Assembly: GCF_020169515.1 (NCBI RefSeq) | Contig: NZ_JAHMHW010000006.1 | Location: 1 to 64,000, forward strand | Direction of reading: 5' to 3' | Source of the DNA: Paenibacillus vietnamensis | GTDB lineage: Bacteria > Bacillota > Bacilli > Paenibacillales > Paenibacillaceae | Length of the DNA stretch: 64,000 nt | The notes under the pieces: model-generated | The model's database searches: none | The model's input: the letters and a program-made list of their open reading frames with translations, nothing else | Told to the model about the DNA's origin: nothing | Made by a program: the position numbers and the translations under genes | Shown here: piece by piece, positions 46,201 to 53,825 of the stretch | Layout of the letters: each line of letters opens with the position of its first letter | How positions within the stretch are numbered: the first letter of the stretch is position 1

Positions 46201-46511
46201 CCGATAGACTCTCCCGCGCTCTTCAGCTTGTCGATGCCGCCCTTCACCTCGGCCATATCGGCTTCCGACAAGCCGCCTTCTTTGTGGAATACCAGCACGG
46301 TTGCCATGCCGCTGCTCGCGCCTGCCTCCTCTCCCGCGCCGATCGCTTCTTCCAGCTCGGAGGCGATCGTCGAGGAATAGCCGTCCGGCACGTTAACCTG
46401 CCCTTTCGTACGGACGAGCTCCTCCATGTTCGGCGCGCTTAGCATCAGCCCCGCCGCGGCTGCTACCCATAACGCCAGAACGAGCCATCTAAGCTTCAGT
46501 ATTGCTTTCAT
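43299..46511 (-). CDS. MMPL-family RND exporter (YdgH-like)
   Basis: A 1070-residue membrane protein with two repeated RND-like halves of about six helices each, MMPL sequences FGIGTDYCILLISRFKEE and ALGIDYSIFLMDRFKEY among them. Between the halves is a very long outside segment (about residues 460-760) full of heptad Leu/Ala/Gly repeats (GLGKIGDGLSEASNAL type), probably an extended coiled coil. The ATG at 46511 lies inside the marR gene end with AGGAGCAGGGGA before it. The gene order resembles Bacillus ydgGH. It exports drugs or lipids. Confidence 0.87.
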   Translation of the reverse strand: MKAILKLRWLVLALWVAAAAGLMLSAPNMEELVRTKGQVNVPDGYSSTIASELEEAIGAGEEAGASSGMATVLVFHKEGGLSEADMAEVKGGIDKLKSAGESIGVLAVTSHFDAKELEKQMVSEDRSTVLTLVNVEAGDMALTELRDGLYDAISEVGVEHYYTGNWLISEDVVQSSQEGLKKTEFITLGFILVILFLVFRSAVAPLVPLVAVGFTYLVSQSIIAYLVEYMDFPLSNFTQIFLVAVLFGIGTDYCILLISRFKEELAHRGDKAEAIIHTYRTAGKTVLFSGLAVLVGFASIGFSTFMLYRSAVAVAVGVAVLLVALYTIVPFFMMVLGKALFWPSKGSLEHKPSGLWGAVGKFSLKRPLWALLILAVLIVPFLTAYKGTISFNSLDEIGDKYDSVKAFNLISDSFGPGDSLPTTVVVKADQPMDTPEGLAALEQVSRELAKTEGVKAVRSATRPTGDVMEEFLVSDQVVALEDGLGQSGEGLGKIGDGLSEASNALSANAPKLGEAADGAGKLVAGTNELKTGIEQLGAGLKAIQQGLKDGSAGAGELGSGLKQAQASAEQLAAASRELLNSYGQLGGGLGQLTGAYEAVAAEQAKLAEGLGGVERDLSGLQESHPELQNDEAFQEALSALAGLQQGAESLGAQMKQLNGQLSGVSAGMAQANAGFRQASEGQTALAAGLDKLAVGIAELQKGIAEAAAGQGQIVSKLPGVTTGLGELASGQEALQAGFADLNARLGELTGGLDESVNGLAQVTDGLASAGDYLSGLSGSPDKQMTGWYIPEEAIANDDFQSALNVYMSEDRRTAKFDVVFSGNPYSQETMAKIGELEAAVERAVQGTPYSGAQVAVGGVTSMNNDLSNISEADYSRTVVLMLIGISIILIVLFRSFVMPLYMVASLLVTFYTSLAVAEVIFVRVLGVSGISWAVPFFGFVMLVALGIDYSIFLMDRFKEYRHLPPQQGILEAMKNMGTVIMSAAVILGGTFAAMLPSGVMSLLQIATIVLCGLFIYALLMLPLFIPVMVRTFGAANWWPFMDRGSSAGYDTDSDLSRGGRSHQVSHDSSL

Positions 46512-46962
46512 TCCCCTGCTCCTCTCCATTCATCATGCGGGCCGCCAGCTTCTCGTAGGTTTCGATGAAGCGCAACGCTTCCGGCTCGTCAAATTGCGTA
46601 ATGTACTTTGCCAGCAGCTCCTGAATTTTCTCTTCCATCATTTCGCACATCCGGACCCCTTCGCCGGTCAGCGACAAGTACGTCACTCGACGGTCCCTGT
46701 CGTCCGGAAACCTTTGAATGAGGCTTTTATCGAATAATCGCGTGATGATCGCGGTGATGGAGCTTTTGCCGACGCAGAAAATGTCCGCCAATTCCGATGA
46801 GGTGCACTTCTCCTTCAAACGCAAATAACGCAGCGTCGAGAATTGGTCAATGGTCAGCTGATCCGGCATCATCTCGCGGATCATGGCATTCAGCCGGCGG
46901 TGAATGATAAAGTCGGCGGCTTCGTAGCGGTCGATGATTTGTTTCAGAAGTGATCGTTCCAT
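46489..46962 (-). CDS. MarR-family regulator of the MMPL exporter
   Basis: A 157-residue winged-helix regulator with QLTIDQFSTLRYL, TSSELADIFCVGKSSITAIITRL and the wing DDRDRRVTYLSLTGEG. The ATG at 46962 has AAGGGG nine bases upstream, seven codons inside the longest frame. The gene overlaps the exporter start by 23 bases. Palindromes upstream are candidate operators for autorepression. Confidence 0.88.
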   Translation of the reverse strand: MERSLLKQIIDRYEAADFIIHRRLNAMIREMMPDQLTIDQFSTLRYLRLKEKCTSSELADIFCVGKSSITAIITRLFDKSLIQRFPDDRDRRVTYLSLTGEGVRMCEMMEEKIQELLAKYITQFDEPEALRFIETYEKLAARMMNGEEQGNESNTEA

Positions 46963-47014
46963 GCTGTCGTTCCCCTTTTCCATGCGAGTGAAGCACTCAA
47001 AATTAATTCTACTG

Positions 47015-47038
47015 TCGAATAGTTCGATAATAGAACTA
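47015..47038. promoter_or_regulatory. Candidate MarR operator
   Basis: Two overlapping dyads: TCGAA-TAG-TTCGA (47015-47027) and TAGTTC-N7-GAACTA (47020-47038). They lie 53 bases upstream of the regulator's start. Confidence 0.5.
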
Positions 47039-47194
47039 TATCAAAGCAGATTCTTTCCTGCAACGTCTGCAAATTCGAACAATACGTGAACGGACCGGCA
47101 CAGGCAGGCTTAATGAAACCGTTTGCTTTTTGAAGGGGACATTCCCTATACTAGAAATGAAATCCTTATTCCTAATCGACTGGAGGCAGGAAGC

Positions 47195-47758
47195 ATGTAC
47201 GACATCGCTATTATCGGAGCAGGCCCGGCTGGAGCAAGCGCGGCTATTTTCGCGGCAAAGGCGGGCAAAAAGACGATCGTGTTCGAGAACAACAAGGGAA
47301 TGACGAGGCGCGCCTGGTTCGAGAACCATTACGGTATTGAACAGATGGGCGGCCCGGAGCTTGTGGATACGGGAAAACGGCAGGCCGAGAAATTCGGGGC
47401 GGAGATCAAGGAAGCAACGGTGCAGAACATAACGGAGTCGGAGGGCGGACTCCTGCTAGAAACCGACGGCGGAAGCTTCCAGGCGAAGTATGTCCTGTTC
47501 GCGACCGGAGCGTCCGTCGACCTTGCCGAGCGTATCGGGCTGGCTACGAGGCCGGGCACCGAGCCGCGCATCAAGACGGTCATCGACGCAGATGCCGCAG
47601 GCAAAACGAGCCAAGCCGGCATATGGGCGGCAGGCACGGTGGCAGGCGTCAGCGTCCACTCCATTATTACGGCGGGCGACGGGGCGAAAGCGGCCATCAA
47701 CATCATCAGCGAGATGAACGGCGAGCGTTATGTCGACCATGATGTGCTGAAGGCCTAG
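47195..47758 (+). CDS. Small FAD-dependent, thioredoxin reductase-like protein
   Basis: A 187-residue flavoprotein. The FAD dinucleotide loop IIGAGPAGASAAIFAAKAG opens the chain and the flavin-site GIWAAGTVAG ... AGDGAKAAINI closes it, as in thioredoxin reductase. The whole NADP domain with its CxxC is absent, leaving about 60 percent of the usual length. It is therefore not a thioredoxin reductase in the normal sense and may use another electron donor. The ATG follows GGAGGCAGG. Confidence 0.75.
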   Translation: MYDIAIIGAGPAGASAAIFAAKAGKKTIVFENNKGMTRRAWFENHYGIEQMGGPELVDTGKRQAEKFGAEIKEATVQNITESEGGLLLETDGGSFQAKYVLFATGASVDLAERIGLATRPGTEPRIKTVIDADAAGKTSQAGIWAAGTVAGVSVHSIITAGDGAKAAINIISEMNGERYVDHDVLKA

Positions 47759-47857
47759 CACAAGCGTAAACGGCCGTTTCCGTCCTGACGGCAAAAGCTC
47801 GTTTCGCGATGAAAGATAAGACATTTATACGCTCAAACTTATAAATTCTTATCTTTT
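47759..47857 (+). repeat. Dispersed repeat family B, copy 5
   Basis: It starts CACAAGCGTAAACGGCCG directly after the flavoprotein stop codon. The terminal arms GAAAGATAAG (47811-47820) and CTTATCTTTT (47848-47857) give nine pairs. Confidence 0.78.
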
Positions 47858-47864
47858 AAAATAA

Positions 47865-47900
47865 AGAGAGTGCTCGCCGGTTTCTCCGGAAGCACTCTCT
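47865..47900 (+). terminator. Terminator after repeat B5
   Basis: AGAGAGTGCT pairs with AGCACTCTCT, with an inner CCGG/CCGG, followed by TCTATGTT. A family B hairpin again stands immediately before a regular terminator. Confidence 0.75.
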
Positions 47901-47947
47901 TCTATGTTGTGGAGACGTACGGCGGAATGGCCGTACCGGCCGCGAAA

Positions 47948-48020
47948 AAACCCTGTTCGGCGGCTCCGTCTGCTTGACTGCCCCGGGCTTTTCCGTCTTC
48001 GAGGTATAGGGCCGAACCTT
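47948..48020 (-). terminator. Long-loop terminator of the secreted protein gene
   Basis: On the minus strand GTTCGGC and GCCGAAC pair across 49 bases and are followed by CAGGGTTTTTT. The interior is G+C-rich and can fold (GACGGA/TCCGTC type). Confidence 0.45.
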
Positions 48021-48049
48021 TAATTGCTTCAGTTATGACAGTTTACCGC

Positions 48050-48931
48050 TTAGCCTTCAACCGTTGCCGCCGAGTCGGCCGTATCGGACGCCGCAGCATC
48101 CTGTTCGGCTGCCGGACGCTCGCCGCGCGGACCTTTCCCGCCTCCGCCGCGGACCGACAGTTCGCCGTTCACCAGGTCGGTCGCCCGCCGGGCGGCCTTC
48201 TCCAGCTTCGCATCATACTGCTCCTGCGTGATTTTTCCGGCGGTCAGCTCTTCGCTCAGCTTCTCTTTTGTCTCGCTCACAATCGCATCGATAACCGTCT
48301 GCAACGCCACTCCTTTGGCCGAGGCCGTATTGGCGATTGTTTTCCCTGCCTCCAGCTCCGCCTTCAGCTCGCCCGCCGTTATGCCGAGCGCTTCCGCGGC
48401 CGCAATGAGGTTTTTGCCGATAAACCCGCCGCCGAAGCCTCCTTTACCGCCGCCCAGCTTGCCGAAGCCTTGCGAGTCAAGCAGCTTTTCCGCAATCGTC
48501 GCCGCATCCGGCTTTGCCGCCTGCTTGTCCGCTTCTGTGTCCGCCTGCGCGTCGGCAGGCGCTTCCGCCTCCGCGGCCTCCAGCCATTCCACCAGCTTCG
48601 CTTTCAGCTCCTCGCGCGTTTTTCCCTGCTCAGCAGCCAGCTCAGCCAGTGTCAACGTCTCCAGCTTCGTGCGAAGCGTCTCTTCATCGAGTCCCAAATA
48701 TTCCGTCAGCTGATCCCCGATCTGGCCGAAGCCGTGACCGAAACCGCCGCGTTTGCCGCCGCGGTCTCCTTTGAACGTGCCGGCATCAGCAGCCGTACTT
48801 TGCGTGCTTGCCTCGCTTTGACTATCGGCTGCCGCCGCCGCGCTTACATATTGGCCCGCCAGCAGGCCTGCGCCTCCAAGCGTTAAGGTCAGGGCAATCG
48901 CTCCAGCCGTGATGGCTTTTGACTTCTTCAT
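48050..48931 (-). CDS. Secreted protein with LGL-type helical repeats
   Basis: A 293-residue exported protein. The signal peptide is about 30 residues (GAIALTLTLGGAGLLAG, cleavage near SAAAA). Repeats of the type YLGLDEETLRTKLETLTLAELAAEQGK occur near residues 77 and 185 (ALGITAGELKAELEAGKTI), joined by Gly-rich (GGKGGFGGGF) and Ala/Glu linkers, ending in an acidic tail. Such repeats are found in exported proteins of unknown function. Two exact 11-base direct repeats stand upstream. Confidence 0.7.
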   Translation of the reverse strand: MKKSKAITAGAIALTLTLGGAGLLAGQYVSAAAAADSQSEASTQSTAADAGTFKGDRGGKRGGFGHGFGQIGDQLTEYLGLDEETLRTKLETLTLAELAAEQGKTREELKAKLVEWLEAAEAEAPADAQADTEADKQAAKPDAATIAEKLLDSQGFGKLGGGKGGFGGGFIGKNLIAAAEALGITAGELKAELEAGKTIANTASAKGVALQTVIDAIVSETKEKLSEELTAGKITQEQYDAKLEKAARRATDLVNGELSVRGGGGKGPRGERPAAEQDAAASDTADSAATVEG

Positions 48932-49010
48932 GTTATTCCGCCTTCCGTATTAGGGTGTGGTTGGTACATTACACATCCTACCCGCCTAAACTTAACTGAC
49001 CCTTATACCA

Positions 49011-49032
49011 GGCTGAATGTTGGCTGAATGTT
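49011..49032 (-). promoter_or_regulatory. Two exact 11-base direct repeats upstream of the secreted protein
   Basis: GGCTGAATGTT occurs twice in succession (49011 and 49022), one helical turn apart. That is the usual layout of OmpR-family response-regulator sites. It lies about 80 bases before the start codon. Confidence 0.4.
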
Positions 49033-49126
49033 CCAGACGAGTGGATCAGGCGGGAGATTTTCCATGGCAGCCTCAATGTAGGAGAATCCGTCGAAGCAAT
49101 GATGGAGGATTTCCGTCACGGATCTG

Positions 49127-49265
49127 AATAAGTGGAAATCACATATATAAATCTCCAATCAAACGCCTTTTGTACGAAATAACTAGAAAACATACATGTA
49201 AAGTGCATAAAAAGCCCAAACTTCAGCGGAATCGCCGATTTATATACATGAAATACAGTTAATTC
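49127..49265 (+). repeat. Dispersed repeat family A, copy 4
   Basis: 139 bp starting AATAAGTGGAAATCACATAT and ending ATACATGAAATACAGTTAA, with an inner AAATAACTAGAAAACATACA near 49177. Outside it, the 48932-49501 gap has only the direct repeats and the terminator. Confidence 0.7.
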
Positions 49266-49433
49266 TGTTCAAATCGGATCATATAGAAAAATAAATTCAT
49301 GCAATCCAGCTATTCACTATTCATATACGACGCTCCCGCAACTCCCAACTCCATTCCAATCCATCCTATACAAAATCCAAACTATTGGCCTAAACCGCAA
49401 ACAACCCTCCTCCATCCTCGCTTGGCAAAGCAA

Positions 49434-49474
49434 AAAGAGGCGACCCATGCCCTTCCGGACGGGATCGCCTCTTT
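49434..49474. terminator. Terminator of the ABC exporter operon
   Basis: AAAGAGGCGA pairs with TCGCCTCTTT (ten pairs) around a 21-base loop. TTTTTGC follows on the minus strand. Confidence 0.75.
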
Positions 49475-49501
49475 CGCGTTTCTGTCTGCCCCTGCGCCGG
49501 G

Positions 49502-51523
49502 CTAAGCCGGCAGAGCCGACCCCAGCTGCAGCTGGTACATCGCATAATATTTGCCGCGCTGCTCCATCAGCTCGTCGTGGCTGCCGCGCTCTACGATGAC
49601 GCCGCGGTCCAGCACCAGAATCTGGTCCGCGCTCCGGATCGTCGACAAGCGGTGCGCGATCACAAACGTCGTACGGCCCTTCTTCAACACGTCGAGCGCC
49701 GCCTGGATGACCGCCTCCGTCTCCGTATCGATGCTGGCCGTCGCCTCGTCCAGAATAAGGATCGCCGGATCATAGGCCAGCGCCCTTGCGAACGAGATCA
49801 GCTGCCGCTGGCCGGCGGACAGGGTGCTGCCCTTCTCGATAACCGGAGCGTCGATACCGCCCGGCAGCTGGCTGAACATGTCGTACGCGCCGACGTCGCG
49901 CAGCGCCTGCTCGATCCGCTCCCGGCTGATCGCCGGATTGTCCAGGCTGACGTTCGACGCGATGGTGCCCGTGAACAGGAACGGATCCTGCAGCACGATG
50001 CCCATATGCTGGCGCAAATGCTGCTTCGGCAGTTCTCTTACGTTAGCTCCGTCCACGACGATGCGGCCTTCGTCCGTATCGTAGAACCGGAACAGCAGGT
50101 TCAGTATCGAGCTTTTTCCGGAGCCGGTATGGCCGACCAGCGCAACCGTCTCCCCTTGGCGCGCATGGAAAGAAATATGCTTCAGCACGTATTCGTCTTT
50201 TTTGTAAGCGAACGAGACGTCCTCGAACTTCACATCGCCTTTGTAGCGCTCCATCGAGCCGGGAACAACGTCGATCCCCTCTTCGTCCATCAGCTTGAAG
50301 ACGCGCTCCGCCGACACTCTCGCCGTCTCCAGATTGGACAGCTGGTTCACGATGCCGACGATCGGCGCAAACATCCGGTTCATGTAATCGACGAAAGCGT
50401 AAAGCACCCCGACAGACACGGCCGCCCCGAGCGCTTCGCCCCAGAACAGCCAGATGACGATCAGGAACAGCACGTTCCGGACGACATTGACCAAATTATG
50501 CGACGTGATGGAGTTCAGGCTGAGCAGCTTGTTCTGGTACTTGTAGTAATATTCGTTCAGCTCCTCGAACTCCCTCGTCGTTTCCTTCTGACGGCGGAAC
50601 GCCTGAATGATCGTCATTCCCTGGATCGACTCGTTGATCATCCCGTTAATCTCGCTCAGCTTGGAGCGGATGATCCGGTTATACCGGGCCGCAAAACGCC
50701 GGTACACAATGATCCACACGATCAGAATCGGCACGAGCGGCAGGGCGATGAGCGCAAGCCGGTAATCCAGCAGAAACAGGGCTCCGTAAATCGCCGCCAT
50801 ATAAATAATGCCCGTAAAAAAGTTCGCCAGCACCGCAACATACAGCTCGCGGATCGCTTCCGTGTCGTTCGTGATCCGCGAGACGACCTGGCCGGCGGAC
50901 AAATTATCGTAATACTGAACCGGCAGCCGCTGCGTATGCGCGAAGATGTCCGTGCGCATTTTGCGCACGATGCGATTGGCCGACGTCTGCAGCATGAGCC
51001 GCTGGCCGTACGTGAACGCCGCCACAAGCAGCAGGAAGCCGAAATACATTACAGCCAGCCTCAGCAGCGCCGGAAATTCAGGCTTGTAGAAGGAATACAG
51101 CTCCCCTTTCGTCAGCCTTGCTACCGGATAGGCGGCCGTCTCCCCCGTCTCCTTGCCGGTCACGTTCAGCGTCCCGCCGACGACTTCTCTCTTCCCGGAT
51201 CCATCCGTCAGCGGACCGTCCAGGAAATAAAAGTCCCGGCCGACCTGCAGCACTCGGACCTCCTTGCCCTTCCGCTCTCCGGTGTCAAAGTGGTCCTCCC
51301 GCTTATACCATTTCTCCTTATAAAAAACCGCGTAAGGCTGTTCCGCCTCTACCTCGTGCCATTTTTTCTCGATGCCGAGAATATTCTGATCGATCATCCG
51401 CTTCGCGATCAGCGGACCTGCGAGCTCCGCGCAGACGGCCAGCACCAGCAGCGCCAGCGCAAGGATAATCGGTTTTTTATAAAGCATGGCGTATTGAAAC
51501 AATCTTTTTCCCGTTGTACCCAT
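49502..51523 (-). CDS. bmrD: BmrD-like ABC exporter half-transporter
   Basis: About 673 residues. Between the first and second membrane helices lies an extra 100-residue outside domain (about residues 40-145), as in Bacillus BmrD (YheH). The ATPase has Walker A GHTGSGKSS, signature LSAGQRQL and Walker B ILILDEATASID with an intact catalytic Glu. The ATG at 51523 is preferred over the TTG at 51541 because GGGGG lies before it. It forms a heterodimer with the upstream gene product to expel drugs. Confidence 0.88.
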   Translation of the reverse strand: MGTTGKRLFQYAMLYKKPIILALALLVLAVCAELAGPLIAKRMIDQNILGIEKKWHEVEAEQPYAVFYKEKWYKREDHFDTGERKGKEVRVLQVGRDFYFLDGPLTDGSGKREVVGGTLNVTGKETGETAAYPVARLTKGELYSFYKPEFPALLRLAVMYFGFLLLVAAFTYGQRLMLQTSANRIVRKMRTDIFAHTQRLPVQYYDNLSAGQVVSRITNDTEAIRELYVAVLANFFTGIIYMAAIYGALFLLDYRLALIALPLVPILIVWIIVYRRFAARYNRIIRSKLSEINGMINESIQGMTIIQAFRRQKETTREFEELNEYYYKYQNKLLSLNSITSHNLVNVVRNVLFLIVIWLFWGEALGAAVSVGVLYAFVDYMNRMFAPIVGIVNQLSNLETARVSAERVFKLMDEEGIDVVPGSMERYKGDVKFEDVSFAYKKDEYVLKHISFHARQGETVALVGHTGSGKSSILNLLFRFYDTDEGRIVVDGANVRELPKQHLRQHMGIVLQDPFLFTGTIASNVSLDNPAISRERIEQALRDVGAYDMFSQLPGGIDAPVIEKGSTLSAGQRQLISFARALAYDPAILILDEATASIDTETEAVIQAALDVLKKGRTTFVIAHRLSTIRSADQILVLDRGVIVERGSHDELMEQRGKYYAMYQLQLGSALPA

Positions 51524-51541
51524 TGTTCTTAACGCCCCCAA

Positions 51542-53287
51542 TTACGTTTCAATAATAGCCTCAAGCTGCTGGCGGTCATACTGCTCCCGGTACCAGCCGC
51601 CCTTCTGCAGCAGCTGCTCATGCGTGCCTTCCTGCACGATCCGCCCTTCGTCCAGCACGATAATCCAGTCCGCATGCTGCACAGCCGACAGACGGTGCGT
51701 CGTGATGAGCGTCGTCTTGCCGGCGCGCTCCGTGCGGATGCCTTCGATGATCTCCGCCTCCGTCTTGCCGTCAACCGCCGACAGCGCATCGTCCATCAGC
51801 AAAATGTCCGGGTCGGCGATCAGCGCCCGCGCGATGCTGACCCGCTGTTTCTGGCCGCCGGACAGCGCGACGCCGCGCTCGCCGACAAGCGTCTCCAGCC
51901 CGTCAGGCAGAAACTGAATATCTTTGGCAAACGAAGCGCGTTCGAGCGCCCGCTGCAAATCCTCGTCGCTTCCGCCCTTTAACCCGAAGAAAATATTTTC
52001 GCGGATCGTCTTTGAGAACAGCACCGGCTGCTGCGGCACGTAGCCGAGCCAGCCGAGCCAGTCACCGATCTTCAGGCTGCCGAGCGGCACGCCGGACACG
52101 CGGATATCTCCGCCGCCGAGCGGGTATTCCCTCAGCAGCTGCTTCAGCAGCGTCGTTTTGCCGCTTCCGGTGCGTCCCACGATGCCGAGCGTCTGCCCCT
52201 GGCTCAAGCGGAAGGAGACGCCCACCAGATTATCTGTCTGCGAGGAAGGATAACGGAACGTCACGTTCCGGAACTCCAGCGTTGACGGCTCTCCGATCCG
52301 GGCGGGCTCCTTCGCGTCCGGCACGTCCGGCTTGTAGCCGAGCGTTTCGCTGACCCGGTCGAGCGAAGCGTTGCCGCGCTGCATAATGTTGATCAGCTCG
52401 CCGATCGCGAACATCGGCCAGATGAGCATGCCGAGGAACACGTTGAAGGAAACGAGCTCGCCCAGCGTAATTTCGTTGTGAAACACGAGATAACCTCCGT
52501 AACAAAGGCCGATCAGATAGCTCAGCCCGACGAGCACCTTCATCGTCGGCTCGAACAGCGCGTCGATGCGGGCGACGGCGATGTTTTTGCCGAGCACCTC
52601 GCTTGTTTTGGCGCCGAACCGCGCCTCGCTCGCTTCCTCCTGTACGAACGCCCGGATGACCCGCACGCCCGACACCGATTCCAGCACCTGGTCGTTCAGC
52701 TCGCCGAAGGCGTCCTGCGCATCCGTGAACCGCTCGTGAATTTTTTTGCCGTAATGTTTCATGGCCAGCGCCATCAGCGGCAGTGGCAGCAGCGCCGCAA
52801 ACGTCAGCTTCACGCTGATCAGGCCGGCCATTACGATCAGGATCGTCACCATGAACAGGGTGGAGTCGATCAGCGTCAGGATGCCGAACCCCGCCGTCGT
52901 CGCGACCGCACCCAAATCGTTCGTCGAGCGCGCCATCAGGTCGCCCGTCCGGTTCCGCTCGTAGAACGTCGGCGTCATCCGCAGAAAGTGCCCCATCAGG
53001 CTCGAGCGGAGCAGCTTCTCCAGCACGAACGCCCCGCCGAACAGCTTGTAATGCCATACGTAAGTGATCAGGTAGCCGACGACCGTCAGCCCGATCCAGA
53101 AATACGCCACCCGGTGAAATTCCGCGTCCCCCAGCTGATCCTGATGAATGCCGTCTATCGTATAGCCGATCAGCCAAGGCGGAATGACATCGATAAAGCC
53201 AGTCAAGATCAGCAGCGTAATCGCCAGCGTGTACCGCCTCCAATTCGATTTGAAAAACCAGCTTAATTTTTTAAGTACACTAAACAT
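51542..53287 (-). CDS. bmrC: BmrC-like ABC exporter half-transporter
   Basis: A 581-residue protein: six helices, then an ATPase with Walker A GRTGSGKTT, signature LSGGQKQRVSIARAL and Walker B ILLMDDALSAVD. The second Asp replaces the catalytic Glu, giving one degenerate ATP site in the heterodimer, as in Bacillus BmrC (YheI, 585 residues). It lies downstream of a leader peptide and two terminators, the plan of the attenuated bmrBCD operon. It abuts the bmrD-like gene. Confidence 0.9.
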   Translation of the reverse strand: MFSVLKKLSWFFKSNWRRYTLAITLLILTGFIDVIPPWLIGYTIDGIHQDQLGDAEFHRVAYFWIGLTVVGYLITYVWHYKLFGGAFVLEKLLRSSLMGHFLRMTPTFYERNRTGDLMARSTNDLGAVATTAGFGILTLIDSTLFMVTILIVMAGLISVKLTFAALLPLPLMALAMKHYGKKIHERFTDAQDAFGELNDQVLESVSGVRVIRAFVQEEASEARFGAKTSEVLGKNIAVARIDALFEPTMKVLVGLSYLIGLCYGGYLVFHNEITLGELVSFNVFLGMLIWPMFAIGELINIMQRGNASLDRVSETLGYKPDVPDAKEPARIGEPSTLEFRNVTFRYPSSQTDNLVGVSFRLSQGQTLGIVGRTGSGKTTLLKQLLREYPLGGGDIRVSGVPLGSLKIGDWLGWLGYVPQQPVLFSKTIRENIFFGLKGGSDEDLQRALERASFAKDIQFLPDGLETLVGERGVALSGGQKQRVSIARALIADPDILLMDDALSAVDGKTEAEIIEGIRTERAGKTTLITTHRLSAVQHADWIIVLDEGRIVQEGTHEQLLQKGGWYREQYDRQQLEAIIET

Positions 53288-53333
53288 GCTTCTCTACCAC
53301 ACCTTCCGGTATCCATCCTTGCCTCATTTTTCC

Positions 53334-53371
53334 CAAAAAAAGAAGCGCGCCGCCGTAACGACACGCTTCTT
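53334..53371 (-). terminator. Second leader terminator before bmrC
   Basis: On the minus strand AAGAAGCG and CGCTTCTT form a stem followed by seven T. It ends transcription about 50 bases before the bmrC-like start. Its loop repeats TGTCGTTACG from the leader peptide gene. Confidence 0.8.
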
Positions 53372-53420
53372 CATATCAGGCAGCCTGCCTTCCGCGGGCG
53401 GAAAGCGGCACCTGGACATA

Positions 53421-53459
53421 GAAAAGGCGCATGATTACGGACACGTAACCAATGCGCCT
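53421..53459 (-). terminator. First leader hairpin (attenuator)
   Basis: AGGCGCAT pairs with ATGCGCCT, and inside it GTTACG with CGTAAT; TTTTCTATG follows. It lies 24 bases past the leader peptide stop, the right distance for a stalled or terminating ribosome to affect folding. Confidence 0.7.
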
Positions 53460-53482
53460 CTGATAGTCGGGATTACCCTGAA

Positions 53483-53575
53483 TCAAAGTGAAATGACGCG
53501 CGGATGGATTACGTTATTCATGTTCAAACGATTTGTCGTAACGACAGTCAAGTTAAAGGTAAAATGGTTTCTCAT
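53483..53575 (-). CDS. BmrB-like leader peptide
   Basis: A 30-codon frame on the minus strand, product MRNHFTFNLTVVTTNRLNMN and ten more residues, with a strong AAGGAGG 11 bases upstream. The ribosome-site sequence GGATTACGTT (bases 53578-53587 complemented) is perfectly complementary to AACGTAATCC in codons 20-23 (53506-53515). The leader can thus hide its own ribosome site or, when ribosomes stall, free other segments. By analogy with Bacillus BmrB it senses translation inhibitors. Confidence 0.7.
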   Translation of the reverse strand: MRNHFTFNLTVVTTNRLNMNNVIHPRVISL

Positions 53576-53740
53576 GGAACGTAATCCTCCTTTTCATAAA
53601 ATTCTAATTGTCACTTTACCATCGGCCGAAAATGCTGTCAATACCTGAATTTGAAAACTTTTCTTTTACAATTCATCCCTGAATACCTTGAATAAGGAAT
53701 GGCTAAGCCCTTCCAAATGTCACAATTCGTTGCTCTTTGC

Positions 53741-53756
53741 TGTGATTGAAATCACA
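53741..53756 (+). promoter_or_regulatory. FNR box of hmp
   Basis: TGTGATTGAAATCACA is a perfect match to the TGTGA-N6-TCACA site of Bacillus Fnr. Its centre is 41.5 bases before the predicted start of transcription. Confidence 0.75.
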
Positions 53757-53777
53757 TATTCTGCCGCATCGCAAGTC

Positions 53778-53783
53778 TATACT
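53778..53783 (+). promoter_or_regulatory. -10 box of hmp
   Basis: TATACT, with transcription expected to start near 53790. The -35 position is covered by the FNR box, as at class II activated promoters. Confidence 0.6.
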
Positions 53784-53825
53784 AGGCTTATCAAGTTAAA
53801 CCAAGCAAATGACGGAGGGGTTACC

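Noticed and set aside
47941..48020. Riboswitch (cyclic di-GMP or cyclic di-AMP class)
   Set aside because: Lies after, not before, a gene on its strand and lacks the conserved cores of those classes.
49577..51532. 651-codon plus-strand frame opposite the bmrD-like gene
   Set aside because: An antisense shadow of a clearly conserved ABC transporter; its composition is Arg/His/Gln-rich and it has no domain.
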